A stretch of DNA of 64,000 bases from NCBI RefSeq assembly GCF_014696315.1, contig NZ_JACJPX010000043.1:1-64000 (forward strand), in the 5' to 3' direction. A model generated the notes under the pieces. That model did no database searches. It was not told the DNA's origin and worked only from the letters and a program-made list of their open reading frames with translations. A program made the position numbers and the translations under genes. The stretch comes from Calothrix membranacea FACHB-236. GTDB lineage: Bacteria > Cyanobacteriota > Cyanobacteriia > Cyanobacteriales > Nostocaceae. How positions within the stretch are numbered: position 1 is the first letter of the stretch; each line of letters begins with the position of its first letter. This document shows positions 43,510-53,469 of the stretch, in pieces.

Positions 43510-44518
43510 AGTGCTGTGGGAATAGGTATTCAAATTGTTACTGAAGGATAACTCAGCAAAACTTAGGGAAATTTAGGAAACAGCCGCATTGGATCGTGAT
43601 TACCATATAACCCCATTCCTCCATTAAAAACTCAGCACTAAAAACTGACGATTCAGTTTTATAATTTACAAAGAAGCACCTCTAATTATTCTGTTAGTTA
43701 ATCTTCGCAAGATTTATTATATATATACAAGTTATCGTGACATTTACTCACACCTATGATTGAGTAAGTAGCTTAGTGTTAAAAATTATCGTTATGGCAA
43801 GGTAAGAGGGAAGAGAATTTTAGCTTTGTTTACCTTTCTTAACTGAGTTTTGTTTTTCCTACCGACTTAATTTAATCCGATTTAATGATTGAAATTACTA
43901 GTACAATCAGGCTATTTTCGTAGCGATTCCGGTAGGAAAAGTATATAGACACGCAGTGGCTTGCTAAAGGTTAGGCAAATGTATGAAAGTAAGAGGTAGA
44001 TAATCTAGAGGTTTTGTAGATTTAGAAGAAAGTTATTTTAGCTTAAAACTCTGGAGTTGACTTTAGTTTTGTACTTTTCAACCTAGATATATTAAACTAA
44101 TTTTGAGTTGCTTTTATTATTCAAAAATTATCTTCAGTTTGAATAAGCTGACTTTTATAAGAACAGCAAAATAAGATAATAATTCATAAAAAATTCCTAC
44201 TATTTTTAGACACAAGTATCAAGGATAGAGCATAAACAAGTATTAGAATACAAATATTTTACAGAGCTATTGTAAATAAATATGTACTCTGGCGAGGTTA
44301 GACTTGAAAACCAAAAATCACACAAATAATGTTCAGGTATAAAATATAACTTCGTTTGGCGGTATGATTTTCTGCTAACGAGTTGTAGGCGATCGCATCA
44401 TAGCGTTTGTCATGAATGCTGAAGCCTTAACTTTGTCAGATGCCCAACTTTTACCCTGGGTTGTTGAGTGTTGAGTGGGGAATCTGACTGTATCTAGGCT
44501 AATTGCATGAGGCTAAGG
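43510..44518. other. long AT-rich intergenic region
   Basis: No gene is seen in about 1 kb. An 11-bp perfect inverted repeat (43854-43940) is the only strong structure. The region separates the cyclase-like gene from the protease gene on the same strand, so the two are not obviously co-transcribed. Confidence 0.5.
43854..43940. repeat. 87-bp foldback bounded by an 11-bp inverted repeat
   Basis: TTTTCCTACCG (43854-43864) and CGGTAGGAAAA (43930-43940) are perfect inverted repeats around an AT-rich 65-bp core. Size and ends recall a miniature transposable element, but no second copy was seen in the window. Confidence 0.5.
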
Positions 44519-45481
44519 TTACTGATTACCTACCAACTCATCTAAGAAGGAGATTTTGACAGCTAGATTGATGATATCTTGATGAGTTCTCGTGTTTTTA
44601 ATTTCAGCATTATTGAGTGCCACAATATATGGCTGTCCATCAATCAAACCAATAATGGGCCCACCAGAAGAACCTCCTGCAGTATCACAATCATGAAATA
44701 ATACGTCGTCCTCCTCCTTCACAATACTGCATCCAGCTTGAAAACCCGCAGTCCAGCCTTTACCAGCCGTGAGGAACTCATAACCTTTCTTCTCAGGGTT
44801 GGGAAAATCGCCAGAGTAGCCAACAAAGAATAATTTTTCCTTATTTTTGATCAATGCGCTGGCTGGAAGAGATTTCCATCCTAGATAACCGTACTTGCGA
44901 CCCAGAGGCTTATTAATTTTCATAATTGCCCAGTCATTAATCTGATTTGTAGTATTTTCGCCAGTAAAGTCTGTGCCATAAATTACTTGTTCTACAGTAG
45001 CGATATCTCTTTCATTACTGACCGCGCCATTGATGACATTTGGTAGAAACAGAATTTTTTTGCTGAGTTGATGAGTTTCTGGATCGATAACACAGTGAGA
45101 GTTAGTCAAAACTATATCATCAGCAATTAAAGTACCCGTGCAATGGTAACTTTTAGCATCAGTTGTTGTTCCTTGTACCCGACCGATCGCAGACCAAGGA
45201 TAATCTCGACTCAGCATCGGAATGCGATCGTCTACACCATCAGGAATTCCTCGTTTACCTCCAGTCGGTTTTTCTGACTGTCTCATTCCAGAAGGTTTGA
45301 ATGGGTTGCCATTACCTTGGATTTTTAATTGGCCTGGTTGGAATTTCGTAAATTTAGGAGGAGAACTAGGTTGTGATTCTGTTTGTGCTTGCACAGATAC
45401 CGAACCCCCTAAAGCCACAGCACTCACAATTCCTGCAAAAAAAAGCGCGAAAGGGTTCTTGTAAATAGCTTTTGTAGTCAT
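44519..45481 (-). CDS. secreted trypsin-like (S1) serine protease
   Basis: The 320-residue product has a signal peptide (NPFALFFAGIVSAVALGGSVSVQA, cleavage after AQA), a Pro/Gln-rich propeptide-like segment (about 34-85) and an S1 protease domain. The triad is visible: His in LTNSHCVID, Asp in INDWAIMKI and Ser in DTAGGSSGGPIIG. Three cysteines near the active site (HC, GCSIV, HDCD) may form disulfides. It resembles bacterial V8/glutamyl-endopeptidase-like enzymes. It probably acts in the periplasm or outside the cell. The ATG at 45481 is preferred; a GTG 18 bases upstream is possible. Confidence 0.9.
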   Translation of the reverse strand: MTTKAIYKNPFALFFAGIVSAVALGGSVSVQAQTESQPSSPPKFTKFQPGQLKIQGNGNPFKPSGMRQSEKPTGGKRGIPDGVDDRIPMLSRDYPWSAIGRVQGTTTDAKSYHCTGTLIADDIVLTNSHCVIDPETHQLSKKILFLPNVINGAVSNERDIATVEQVIYGTDFTGENTTNQINDWAIMKINKPLGRKYGYLGWKSLPASALIKNKEKLFFVGYSGDFPNPEKKGYEFLTAGKGWTAGFQAGCSIVKEEDDVLFHDCDTAGGSSGGPIIGLIDGQPYIVALNNAEIKNTRTHQDIINLAVKISFLDELVGNQ

Positions 45482-46094
45482 GAGATTATCTATCCTCACT
45501 TAAAAATTAAAATTGTCTCGGAAGAATATGCATCAAGTCTTAACAGCGTCACCTTGAAAGGTGTGGCTACACAGACCAGGGCTTAATCACATTTCCAATC
45601 TCAGACTGAAAATGCAGTAGTTATTGAGGCTGAACCTCGCTTTTATAGGGGGTGGGGGGTCTTGCCCCTAATTGACAATATCCTACCAAGAGAGTAGAGA
45701 CTAAATTAGTTTTATGTATAGATAACACCTAAATTGCTGAGGCTTTATGCATTGAAGGCTATTTTTGCTTGTAACTGTTTCAGCTTGGTCATCAGTCGCA
45801 GTTAGTTTGTTGATTGAACGCTACGAGTTACTATATCTCTGGCGATTTGTAGCTTATGCAATGGTTAGAAGAAGACGCGATTTGTCGGAAGAAGATAAAT
45901 CGGAAGAAGACGCGATAAATCGCGTCTCTACAAGGTGGGCGATCGCCTCAATATCTACACCTAATATTGGGGATGAAACTATCTACAGCAGCAATTAATA
46001 CAAATGAACTAGGTAAAATCTGACGCAATCTTACTACCAAAGCACACAGATTGTGGCATAATAAGCCGACGCATACACTAGTCGGCTACCAGTC
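45482..46094. other. divergent intergenic region
   Basis: The region contains a GGGGGTGGGGGG-rich patch near 45650 and a cluster of AGAAGACGCGAT fragments ending in the palindromic repeat at 45906-45931. A 77-codon plus-strand frame crossing the cluster is not credible. No other gene. Confidence 0.5.
45906..45931. repeat. short palindromic repeat, copy 2
   Basis: GAAGACGCGAT, two bases, ATCGCGTCTCTAC is related to 19364-19388 and 61254-61279. Partial units (AGAAGACGCGATTTG and GGAAGAAGATAAATC) directly precede it, suggesting local duplication. Confidence 0.8.
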
Positions 46095-47126
46095 GTGGAA
46101 TATAACGAATCTATTAACGACATTGCTGCTGCTTTGCAACAGCCAGCGGATCTTGCCTTTGAACTGCCCGATCCTGAAGACGAACAGATTCCAGAGTCAG
46201 ATTTTCAACAGCAGCTAGATGTAGCTTGGCAGGTGTGCGATCGCTTTGATTTGCAAACCGAAATCTGGCGCGGGCGAATTTTACGGGCGATTCGCGATCG
46301 CGAGAAAAAGGGTGGTGATGGTAGAGGTACTGGGTTCCTCAAATGGCTGAAAGAACGAGAAATCAGTAAAAGTCAAGCTTACGCCTGGATTCAGTTGGCT
46401 AACAGTGCTGATACGCTCCTAGAAGAAGGCAAACTTGATCCAGGTTCAGTCAATAATTTTAGTAAACGGGCATTTGTCGAAACATCCAAAGCTTCGCCAG
46501 AAGTGCAACAAATGGTGAGTGAAGCCGCCCAAAAAGGCGATCGCATCACTCGGCGCGAAGTGCGTCAACTCAGCGACGAATGGACAGCAATGTCCTCGGA
46601 ATTGCTACCAGAACCAGTCAAGGTGAAAGCAGCCGATAACACCCTTCCCCCGCGTTACATCGCCCCCCTGGTGAAGGAATTAGAAAAACTGCCAGAACCC
46701 CACCAAAAATACTTACAAAAAGAAATTGCTGCCAACCCTGATGTTGATACCCTCAAACAGGTAACTACAGAAGCGCGTTATTTGGCAAAATACTTAAAAT
46801 CTGCGGCTCAGGTGCAAGCATTAACTCAAGCAGAAGTAGACATTGAAACAGCCTTAGAAGAAGCACAACGTGTAGGCTGTTTAAGCATAGCGGCTGACTT
46901 AGTTAATCAAGCATCCCAAATGGAACAAACGATTGCCAAGTTATACATGACCTGGAAACGGATTAGCAATTTAGCAGATCGGTTGTATGTAGATACAGGT
47001 GCGAGTACACCAAACTTGCGATCGCTTCTCAGTAACTTAGAACCCCTAGGTGGTGAAATCATGGAATTGCAACTAAGCGGTACTGTTGAACATACTGTCC
47101 GCTTGCAAATTCAAGAACTCACTTAG
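46095..47126 (+). CDS. conserved hypothetical helical protein, possibly DNA-associated
   Basis: I do not recognise a named family. The 343-residue product is almost entirely helical. An acidic N-terminus (1-40) is followed by a region with EIWRGRILRAIRDREKKGG and FLKWLKEREISKSQAYAWIQLANSADTLLEEGKL, which resembles the helix-turn-helix surroundings of plasmid KorB/DUF3102-type proteins. The C-terminal half has coiled-coil-like helices (LTQAEVDIETALEEAQRVG; ASQMEQTIAKLYMTWKRISNLADRL). A DNA-binding or chromosome-associated role is a guess. The start is a GTG without a clear Shine-Dalgarno sequence, but no other start is available near the 5' end. It stands alone. Confidence 0.65.
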   Translation: MEYNESINDIAAALQQPADLAFELPDPEDEQIPESDFQQQLDVAWQVCDRFDLQTEIWRGRILRAIRDREKKGGDGRGTGFLKWLKEREISKSQAYAWIQLANSADTLLEEGKLDPGSVNNFSKRAFVETSKASPEVQQMVSEAAQKGDRITRREVRQLSDEWTAMSSELLPEPVKVKAADNTLPPRYIAPLVKELEKLPEPHQKYLQKEIAANPDVDTLKQVTTEARYLAKYLKSAAQVQALTQAEVDIETALEEAQRVGCLSIAADLVNQASQMEQTIAKLYMTWKRISNLADRLYVDTGASTPNLRSLLSNLEPLGGEIMELQLSGTVEHTVRLQIQELT

Positions 47127-47128
47127 TG

Positions 47129-47180
47129 ATGGGAATGGGTAATGGGTAATGGGTAATGGGTAATGGGTAATGGGTAATTG
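47129..47180. repeat. heptanucleotide tandem repeat (GGGTAAT)
   Basis: Six nearly perfect GGGTAAT units start three bases after the stop codon of the preceding gene. Confidence 0.95.
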
Positions 47181-47249
47181 GAGTTGCTCCTCTGCTTCTG
47201 CTTCCTTATCCTTCTACTACCTAGTCCCTAGTCCCCAGTCCCCAATCCC

Positions 47250-48077
47250 CTAATTCTTAATCCCCGTTGTCGCAATACCGCGAATAAACTGTCTTTGTCC
47301 GATGAGAAATAGTACCATCACGGGTACAGTTGCAATTGTTACCGCCGCCATCATTAAGGGCCAATTATTAGTAAATTGCTCTTGAAACTCGGCTAATGCT
47401 AGCTGCACTGTCCTTAATTCTGGACGCGTGGTAAATACTAAGGGCTTAAATAAATCGTTCCATTCACCGATAAAGGTGAACAAAAACAACGTTACTAAAG
47501 CGGGACGGGCTAGAGGTAACATGACTTGCCATAAAATTTGTAGTCTGTTTGCCCCGTCTATAGCCGCGGCTTCTTCCAACTCTACAGGTATTGTCTGGAA
47601 ATACTGACGTAATAAGAAAATTCCAAAGCCGTTGACAGCCGTTGGTAAAATTAACGCTCCGTAAGTATTAATTAAATGTCCCCACTTCAATACCAAGAAA
47701 ATAGGAATTACTAATAATTGAAAGGGAATTACCAAAGTTGCTAAGACAATTAATAGCAGTGCTTGTCTACCACGAAATTTCAGCCGTGCTAAGGCATAAC
47801 CTGCCAATGCCGAAGTCACAATTTGAAATGCCGTCACTGCGATCGCTACTAGGGTAGAATTAGCAAACGCTAACAAAAATTTACCTCGCTGCCATGCATC
47901 GCGGTAATTAGCTAAAGTCCAGTTATTTTTGGGTACAACTTCCGGCGTTGCCCCTCCAGGCGCAAAAGAGGTAAGGAAGACCACAAACAGGGGTAGCAAA
48001 ACTATGAAAGCACCCAGCAGTAATAATCCTAAGCTCAAAAAATCGGTAGATTGTAGATTCCAGCGTGGTTTGGACAT
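47250..48077 (-). CDS. sugar ABC transporter permease (MalG/CUT1 type)
   Basis: The 275-residue inner-membrane protein has six predicted helices. The cytoplasmic EAA loop, EEAAAIDGANRLQILWQVMLPLARP, that docks the ATPase is well preserved, as are NSTLVAIAVTAFQIVTSALAGYALARL and FIGEWNDLFKPL, typical of MalG-type CUT1 permeases for oligosaccharides or glucosylglycerol-like solutes. A functional importer needs a MalF-type partner, a binding protein and an ATPase, none of which is in the window. An orphan permease locus is common in cyanobacteria, where components are scattered. Short repeats flank its 3' end. Confidence 0.9.
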   Translation of the reverse strand: MSKPRWNLQSTDFLSLGLLLLGAFIVLLPLFVVFLTSFAPGGATPEVVPKNNWTLANYRDAWQRGKFLLAFANSTLVAIAVTAFQIVTSALAGYALARLKFRGRQALLLIVLATLVIPFQLLVIPIFLVLKWGHLINTYGALILPTAVNGFGIFLLRQYFQTIPVELEEAAAIDGANRLQILWQVMLPLARPALVTLFLFTFIGEWNDLFKPLVFTTRPELRTVQLALAEFQEQFTNNWPLMMAAVTIATVPVMVLFLIGQRQFIRGIATTGIKN

Positions 48078-48255
48078 GAGTTTTGCTTTGAAGCTTTTAT
48101 GTTTCTATTAGTAGAGCATCGCCCCCAGTAACAGCTAATCTATAAACATAGTGACTTGTTAAGTTAAATTAAATCACAGTGGTGGTTACCCTAAAATCAT
48201 AGGGTAAATTTATTTTTTGTATCAAATGATTCACCTGTACAGGGGTAAAGATAAC

Positions 48256-48951
48256 ATGCAGCAGATAACAGAGCAATCTGAAATAGATTTCCAAAGCGAA
48301 AAATACAAAGACGCTTACAGCCGCATTAATGCGATCGTGATTGAAGGTGAACAAGAAGCCCATGAGAATTACATTAAATTGGCTGAACTGCTGCCGCAAC
48401 ATAAAGATGACTTGATTCGTCTTTCTAAAATGGAAAGTCGCCATAAGAAAGGATTTGAAGCTTGTGGACGCAATTTACAGGTAGAGCCAGATCTACAATT
48501 TGCGAAGGAGTTTTTCTCTGGACTGCACGGCAATTTTCAGAAAGCAGCGGCAGAAGGAAAAGTAGTTACTTGCTTGCTGATTCAGGCTTTAATTATTGAA
48601 TGCTTTGCTATAGCAGCATATAACATCTACATTCCTGTTGCTGATGATTTCGCCCGTAAAATTACTGAGGGTGTAGTCAAAGATGAGTATAGCCATCTTA
48701 ACTTTGGCGAAGTTTGGTTAAAAGACAATTTTACCGAATCTAAAGCTGAATTAGAAGCAGCAAACCGTGAAAATCTTCCTCTAGTTTGGAAAATGCTCAA
48801 TCAAGTAGCAGATGATGCTCAAGTTTTAGCAATGGAAAAAGATGCTTTGGTTGAAGATTTCATGATTCAGTACGGTGAAGCATTAAGTAATATTGGCTTC
48901 ACTACTCGTGACATCATGCGTCTATCAGCTTACGGACTTGTAGCCGCTTAA
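48256..48951 (+). CDS. ado: aldehyde-deformylating oxygenase (alkane synthesis)
   Basis: This di-iron ferritin-like enzyme converts fatty aldehydes to alkanes (n-1 carbons) plus formate, using O2 and reduced ferredoxin. The 231-residue product has the iron ligands in four helices: Glu in [11 protein letters not shown], Glu and His in [11 protein letters not shown], Glu in [12 protein letters not shown] and Glu and His in [10 protein letters not shown]. The start at 48256 ([21 protein letters not shown]) matches known proteins; an in-frame start 39 bases upstream is an artefact. The acyl-ACP reductase gene follows 274 bases later on the same strand, the usual cyanobacterial arrangement, with accA behind it. 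Confidence 0.97.
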   Translation: MQQITEQSEIDFQSEKYKDAYSRINAIVIEGEQEAHENYIKLAELLPQHKDDLIRLSKMESRHKKGFEACGRNLQVEPDLQFAKEFFSGLHGNFQKAAAEGKVVTCLLIQALIIECFAIAAYNIYIPVADDFARKITEGVVKDEYSHLNFGEVWLKDNFTESKAELEAANRENLPLVWKMLNQVADDAQVLAMEKDALVEDFMIQYGEALSNIGFTTRDIMRLSAYGLVAA

Positions 48952-49085
48952 AGATGAAGGATGAAGTCATGAAGGATGAAATTCTTAAATTCACCTTCAT
49001 ACTTCACACTTCTTACTTTTGATGCTTCTGACGCTTTGTGTAGTATTTTTAAGAGTAAGTTATTCCCTCTTAACCCACCCATAAC

Positions 49086-49176
49086 AATTTTGGATTTTAG
49101 ATTGGAGATTTCGGATAAAAAGTCTTGCTTACAATGCTGTTCCAGAAATCTCGCATCTTTCTATATATCCAAAATT
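49086..49176. repeat. foldback between ado and aar
   Basis: AATTTTGGAT (49086-49095) pairs with ATCCAAAATT (49167-49176), and GAGATTTC (49105-49112) with GAAATCTC (49145-49152). Two nested perfect stems in the spacer could terminate, process or regulate the downstream message. Confidence 0.6.
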
Positions 49177-49225
49177 TGGTGATGATTCCACATTTTCGAC
49201 GCAGCACGCGCTTAAATATCAATAC

Positions 49226-50245
49226 ATGTTTGGTCTAATAGGACATCTGACTAGTTTGGAACACGCTCAAGCGGTAGCCAAAGAACTGGGATACCCAGAA
49301 TATGCCGATCAAGGGCTGGATTTTTGGTGCAGTGCCCCACCGCAAATTGTTGATAAAATTACTGTCACTAGCGTAACAGGACAGAAAATAGAAGGGCAGT
49401 ATGTAGAATCATGTTTCTTGCCTGAAATGCTAGCAAATCGCCGGATTAAAGCAGCAACGCGCAAGATCCTCAACGCCATGGCCCATGCACAAAAGCATGG
49501 CATTAATATCACAGCTTTAGGTGGTTTTTCTTCAATTATTTTTGAAAACTTTAACTTGGAGCAGTTTAGCCAAGTTCGGAATATCAAACTAGAGTTTGAA
49601 CGCTTTACAACTGGCAATACTCACACTGCCTATATTATTTGTCGGCAGGTGGAACAAGCTTCAAAACAATTAGGAATTGAATTAAAGAACGCGACTGTAG
49701 CTGTATGTGGCGCAACTGGAGATATTGGTAGTGCTGTCACTCGTTGGCTGGATGCGAAAACAGATGTCAAAGAATTACTACTAATAGCCCGTAACCAAGA
49801 ACGTCTCCATAATTTGCAAGCTGAACTGGGGCGAGGGAAAATCATGTCTTTAGAGGAAGCGCTACCCCAAGCCGATATTGTGGTTTGGGTTGCTAGTATG
49901 CCTAAAGGCGTAGAAATAGACCCAACTGTATTGAAGCAACCCTGTTTGTTGATTGATGGTGGCTATCCTAAAAATTTAGGGACAAAGATTCAGCATCCTG
50001 GGGTATATGTGCTAAATGGTGGCATTGTAGAGCATTCTCTAGATATTGACTGGAAAATTATGAAAATAGTCAATATGGAGGTGCCAGCGCGTCAACTGTT
50101 TGCTTGTTTTGCGGAATCAATGCTGCTGGAGTTTGAGAAGTTATATACGAACTTTTCTTGGGGGCGGAATCAGATTACCGTAGACAAAATGGAGCAGATT
50201 GGTCAGGTTTCAGTTAAGCATGGATTTAGACCACTGCTAGTTTAG
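49226..50245 (+). CDS. aar: long-chain acyl-[acyl-carrier-protein] reductase
   Basis: The enzyme reduces fatty acyl-ACP to fatty aldehyde with NADPH through a cysteine thioester, supplying the deformylating oxygenase encoded upstream. The 339-residue product starts [23 protein letters not shown], has [15 protein letters not shown] and [19 protein letters not shown], a nucleotide-binding motif [14 protein letters not shown] at about 160, and the region of the catalytic Cys, [17 protein letters not shown]. Length and motifs agree with the cyanobacterial family throughout. A foldback structure lies in the spacer before it, so it may have its own promoter. accA follows after about 220 bases. Confidence 0.97.
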   Translation: MFGLIGHLTSLEHAQAVAKELGYPEYADQGLDFWCSAPPQIVDKITVTSVTGQKIEGQYVESCFLPEMLANRRIKAATRKILNAMAHAQKHGINITALGGFSSIIFENFNLEQFSQVRNIKLEFERFTTGNTHTAYIICRQVEQASKQLGIELKNATVAVCGATGDIGSAVTRWLDAKTDVKELLLIARNQERLHNLQAELGRGKIMSLEEALPQADIVVWVASMPKGVEIDPTVLKQPCLLIDGGYPKNLGTKIQHPGVYVLNGGIVEHSLDIDWKIMKIVNMEVPARQLFACFAESMLLEFEKLYTNFSWGRNQITVDKMEQIGQVSVKHGFRPLLV

Positions 50246-50467
50246 CGATTGGGGACTGGGGACTGGGGACAGGAAGCAGGACAATGAGGAGACAAGGTAA
50301 ATCAACCAGCCTTTATCTCTAATCTTTAGACCCCTATCTTCAGATCCCTAATATCAAAAAATCTCCAATTTTCAATCCTCTATTTCTTTTATCCATTATC
50401 CAGCCCCTAATCCCCAATTTTCAACCCCCAATACCCAATACCCCATCCCTAATCTTAATCCCTAACT

Positions 50468-51448
50468 ATGGCAACTACCGAGCGTAAACCGCTACTGTTA
50501 GATTTTGAAAAGCCGCTAGCAGAACTTGCAACTCGAATTGATCAAATTCGGCAACTCGCAGAAGAAAATGGTGTGGATGTTTCTGGTCAAATCCGTCAAC
50601 TAGAAGCACGCGCTATGCAACTGCGTGAGGAAATTTTTACTAGTCTATCCCCATCCCAGCGACTGCAAGTTGCTCGTCATCCCCGCCGCCCTAGTACTCT
50701 CGATTACATTCAAGCAATTAGTGATGAATGGATGGAGTTACATGGCGATCGCTGTGGTGGTGACGATCCGGCTTTAGTGGGTGGTGTCGGTCGTTTGGGT
50801 GGACAGCCTGTAGTGATGTTGGGTCATCAAAAAGGGCGGGATACTAAAGACAATATTGCCCGCAATTTTGGTATGCCCTATCCTGGCGGCTATCGCAAAG
50901 CATTGCGGTTGATGGAACACGCAAACAAATTTTCGATGCCGATTTTAACCTTTATCGACACGCCGGGAGCTTGGTCTGGAGTAGAAGCCGAACATCAAGG
51001 ACAAGGAGAAGCGATCGCCTACAATTTACGCGAAATGTTCTGCTTGGATGTGCCTATTATCTGTACGGTAATTGGTGAGGGCGGTTCTGGCGGCGCACTT
51101 GGTATTGGTGTAGGCGATCGCTTAATGATGTTTGAACACTCTGTTTACACAGTTGCGACCCCGGAAGCCTGTGCCGCTATTTTGTGGAAAGATGCTAGTA
51201 AAGCTCCACAAGCCGCTACTGCTCTCAAAATTATTTCCCATGACTTGAAAAACTTGGGTATTATCGACCAAATATTGCCGGAACCAATTGGTGGCGCTCA
51301 TTCTGACCCAATAGAAGCCGCTACAACCCTCAAACAAGCTCTATTGGAAAATCTGGACGAACTCAACCGTTTAACGGCTTCCGAACGCCGTCAATTGCGC
51401 TACGAAAAATTCCGCAAAATTGGCATTTTTACTGAACTTGCTCAGTAA
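50468..51448 (+). CDS. accA: acetyl-CoA carboxylase carboxyltransferase subunit alpha
   Basis: With AccD this subunit forms the carboxyltransferase that moves CO2 from biotin to acetyl-CoA, the first step of fatty acid synthesis. The 326-residue product has a long N-terminal helix region ([19 protein letters not shown]), [62 protein letters not shown] and [16 protein letters not shown]. It is complete. Position behind ado-aar is common in cyanobacteria and fits shared demand for malonyl-CoA-derived acyl chains. A strong hairpin follows about 45 bases after the stop. Confidence 0.97.
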   Translation: MATTERKPLLLDFEKPLAELATRIDQIRQLAEENGVDVSGQIRQLEARAMQLREEIFTSLSPSQRLQVARHPRRPSTLDYIQAISDEWMELHGDRCGGDDPALVGGVGRLGGQPVVMLGHQKGRDTKDNIARNFGMPYPGGYRKALRLMEHANKFSMPILTFIDTPGAWSGVEAEHQGQGEAIAYNLREMFCLDVPIICTVIGEGGSGGALGIGVGDRLMMFEHSVYTVATPEACAAILWKDASKAPQAATALKIISHDLKNLGIIDQILPEPIGGAHSDPIEAATTLKQALLENLDELNRLTASERRQLRYEKFRKIGIFTELAQ

Positions 51449-51491
51449 CAACCTGAAGATGCTTGCTTAGCATAGCAGCAATGCTATAATT

Positions 51492-51540
51492 GCCTATGAC
51501 GCTTAAAGATTTTTAACAATCTTCTCAGTCATAGGCGTTT
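51492..51540 (+). terminator. strong two-stem hairpin after accA
   Basis: GCCTATGAC (51492-51500) pairs with GTCATAGGC (51528-51536), enclosing AAGATT/AATCTT. A short T-rich run (GTTTCCTTTT) follows. It is probably the terminator of the ado-aar-accA region. Confidence 0.65.
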
Positions 51541-51730
51541 CCTTTTGGGCAAATCAACTCTATTGGATGATTGGTTTGTCTAATATTCAGTTATTTAGTA
51601 ATAACATTGAGTGTTGCAATGGAATTTTCTAGATGACTACAAATGTTCATCTAGGGGCAAATATTTAACCAAAAAAACACCCATGTTGGCAACGAATATA
51701 ACAGTTGTCATCAACAATCATCGGCTTTTT

Positions 51731-51769
51731 TAGATTTTTTTAATCTATGTATTAGATTGCTTTAATCTA
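51731..51769. promoter_or_regulatory. two tandem palindromic operator-like sites
   Basis: TAGATT-TTTTT-AATCTA (51731-51747) and TAGATT-GCTTT-AATCTA (51753-51769) are perfect 6-5-6 palindromes with centres 22 bases apart. This is the layout of cooperative sites for a dimeric repressor or activator. Confidence 0.4.
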
Positions 51770-51839
51770 TCTAAACCGAGAGAGTTAAATAATTGGGTAT
51801 GTAGAAGCTTGCAGAACCGCCAACAAATCTGGAGATAGC

Positions 51840-52565
51840 ATGAGCGTTGAGCCGAAACGACGTGCCTTAATTACTGGGGCAAGTAGTGGAATTGGGAAAG
51901 CAACTGCTTTAGCCTTTGCGAAGGCGGGAATAGATGTCGCCTTAGTAAGCCGTTCCCTAGAGAAATTGGAGGCGGTAGCAGTAGCAGCAAAGGATACAGG
52001 TGTTGCTGCCAAAAGTTATGCTGTCGATTTAGCTTGTATTGGGCAAGTAAAAGAACAAATACAAGCGATCGCCCATGACTTTGGCGATATAGACATTTTG
52101 GTAAACAGTGCGGGGATAGCGTATACAGGAACTTTGAGCGAAACTTCCTTAGAAGACTGGCAACAAGTGATTAACTTAAATCTCACTAGCGTCTTCCAGT
52201 GTATTTTAGGGATTTTGCCAGGAATGCGCGATCGCCACAGCGGCACAATTATCAACATTGTCTCAATTGCTGGCAAGCAAGCCTTTGCGAATTGGGGTGC
52301 ATACAGCGTTAGTAAATCTGGTTTGATTGCCCTTTCTCAAGCTTTAGCACAAGAAGAACGTGCCTACGGAATTCGTGTCACAGCAATTTGTCCTGGTGCT
52401 GTGAATACCGAAATTTGGGATACAGAAACAGTCAACGCCAACTTTGATCGCTCAAAAATGTTAACACCCGAAATTGTTGCCCAGTCGATTCTGCACACAG
52501 CTTTATTGCCATCACAAGCGGTCATTGATGAATTAACTCTCATGCCTAGTGCTGGTGTTCTCTAA
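51840..52565 (+). CDS. short-chain dehydrogenase/reductase (SDR), FabG-like
   Basis: The classical SDR has 241 residues: cofactor motif ITGASSGIGKATALAFAKAG (TGxxxGxG), NSAG at about residue 87, and the catalytic Ser, Tyr and Lys in NIVSIAGKQAFANWGAYSVSKSG. The lack of an Asp at the end of beta-2 (ALVSRSLEKLEAV instead, with Ser-Arg) suggests NADP(H). Substrate is unknown; the sequence is not the housekeeping FabG in any obvious way. It starts with an ATG at 51840 and lies downstream of two candidate operator palindromes, suggesting regulated expression separate from accA. Confidence 0.93.
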   Translation: MSVEPKRRALITGASSGIGKATALAFAKAGIDVALVSRSLEKLEAVAVAAKDTGVAAKSYAVDLACIGQVKEQIQAIAHDFGDIDILVNSAGIAYTGTLSETSLEDWQQVINLNLTSVFQCILGILPGMRDRHSGTIINIVSIAGKQAFANWGAYSVSKSGLIALSQALAQEERAYGIRVTAICPGAVNTEIWDTETVNANFDRSKMLTPEIVAQSILHTALLPSQAVIDELTLMPSAGVL

Positions 52566-52670
52566 TTAGTCCTTCGTTGGTTTATCATTAGTCATTTGTT
52601 TTTGTTTATCACAAATGATTAATGACAAATGGCAAATGACAAACAACTCAACCCTTATCAAACTTAAATC

Positions 52671-53378
52671 ATGACTATTGCGAGTCCTAACGGTTCTAAT
52701 CGCTCACAATCACCTCTAATCCCCGACTTGACAGAAGCCATCAATCCCAGACCCGATCGCAATACCCACGACGGACATGAGCCTAATTTGCATTCTCCTC
52801 AAGAAGAAGAGATGGAGCAAATGACAGCAGCAGTGCGCCAAATACTATTGGGTGTGGGAGAAGACCCCGAACGTGAAGGCCTGCTCAAAACGCCTAAACG
52901 AGTAGCAGAAGCCATGCGGTTTCTGACCAGCGGCTATAACCAATCCCTAGAAGAACTCGTTAATGGAGCCATCTTTAACGAAGGCCATAACGAAATGGTC
53001 TTAGTCCGCGATATTAATTTCTTCAGCTTGTGCGAACATCATATGTTGCCTTTTATGGGGAGAGCGCACATTGCTTACATTCCTAACCAAAAAGTTGTTG
53101 GACTCAGCAAGCTAGCGCGGATTGTCGAGATGTATTCCCGCCGTTTACAAGTACAAGAAAGACTTACCCGCCAAATTGCAGAAGCAGTTCAGACTATCCT
53201 CAATCCCCAAGGAGTTGCAGTAGTGATGGAAGCAACTCATATGTGCATGGTAATGCGTGGTGTGCAAAAACCGGGTTCTTGGACAGTCACCAGTGCGATG
53301 TTAGGTGTGTTCCAAGATGAACACAAAACCCGTGAAGAATTCTTGAATTTAATTCGTCACCAAGCAGCATTTTTTTAA
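52671..53378 (+). CDS. folE: GTP cyclohydrolase I
   Basis: The enzyme converts GTP to dihydroneopterin triphosphate, the first step of folate (and cyanobacterial pterin) synthesis. The 235-residue product has an unconserved N-terminal extension of about 45 residues, then the catalytic domain: [20 protein letters not shown], zinc ligands Cys and His in [33 protein letters not shown] and the second Cys in [11 protein letters not shown]. It forms a decamer in known cases. Short ATTAGTCATT/AAATGAC repeats precede it. Confidence 0.96.
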   Translation: MTIASPNGSNRSQSPLIPDLTEAINPRPDRNTHDGHEPNLHSPQEEEMEQMTAAVRQILLGVGEDPEREGLLKTPKRVAEAMRFLTSGYNQSLEELVNGAIFNEGHNEMVLVRDINFFSLCEHHMLPFMGRAHIAYIPNQKVVGLSKLARIVEMYSRRLQVQERLTRQIAEAVQTILNPQGVAVVMEATHMCMVMRGVQKPGSWTVTSAMLGVFQDEHKTREEFLNLIRHQAAFF

Positions 53379-53469
53379 AGAATAAAGTGTAAGGGATGAA
53401 GAATGAATAATTTCAATCTTCAGGCTTCATCCTTGAAAATAGGGCGCTTAGGCTAGCTCCAAGAGATTT

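Larger units (their letters stand above)
51449..51839 (+). promoter_or_regulatory. spacer between accA and the SDR gene, with hairpins
   Basis: It contains the accA terminator (51492-51540), an 8-bp hairpin CTAGATGA/TCATCTAG (51629-51654) and two tandem TAGATT-N5-AATCTA palindromes (51731-51769) about 70 bases before the SDR start. No gene is present. Confidence 0.55.

Noticed and set aside
45765-45998. 77-codon plus-strand gene
   Set aside because: Half of it is built from AGAAGACGCGAT repeat fragments, and the first half has no start signal or family resemblance.
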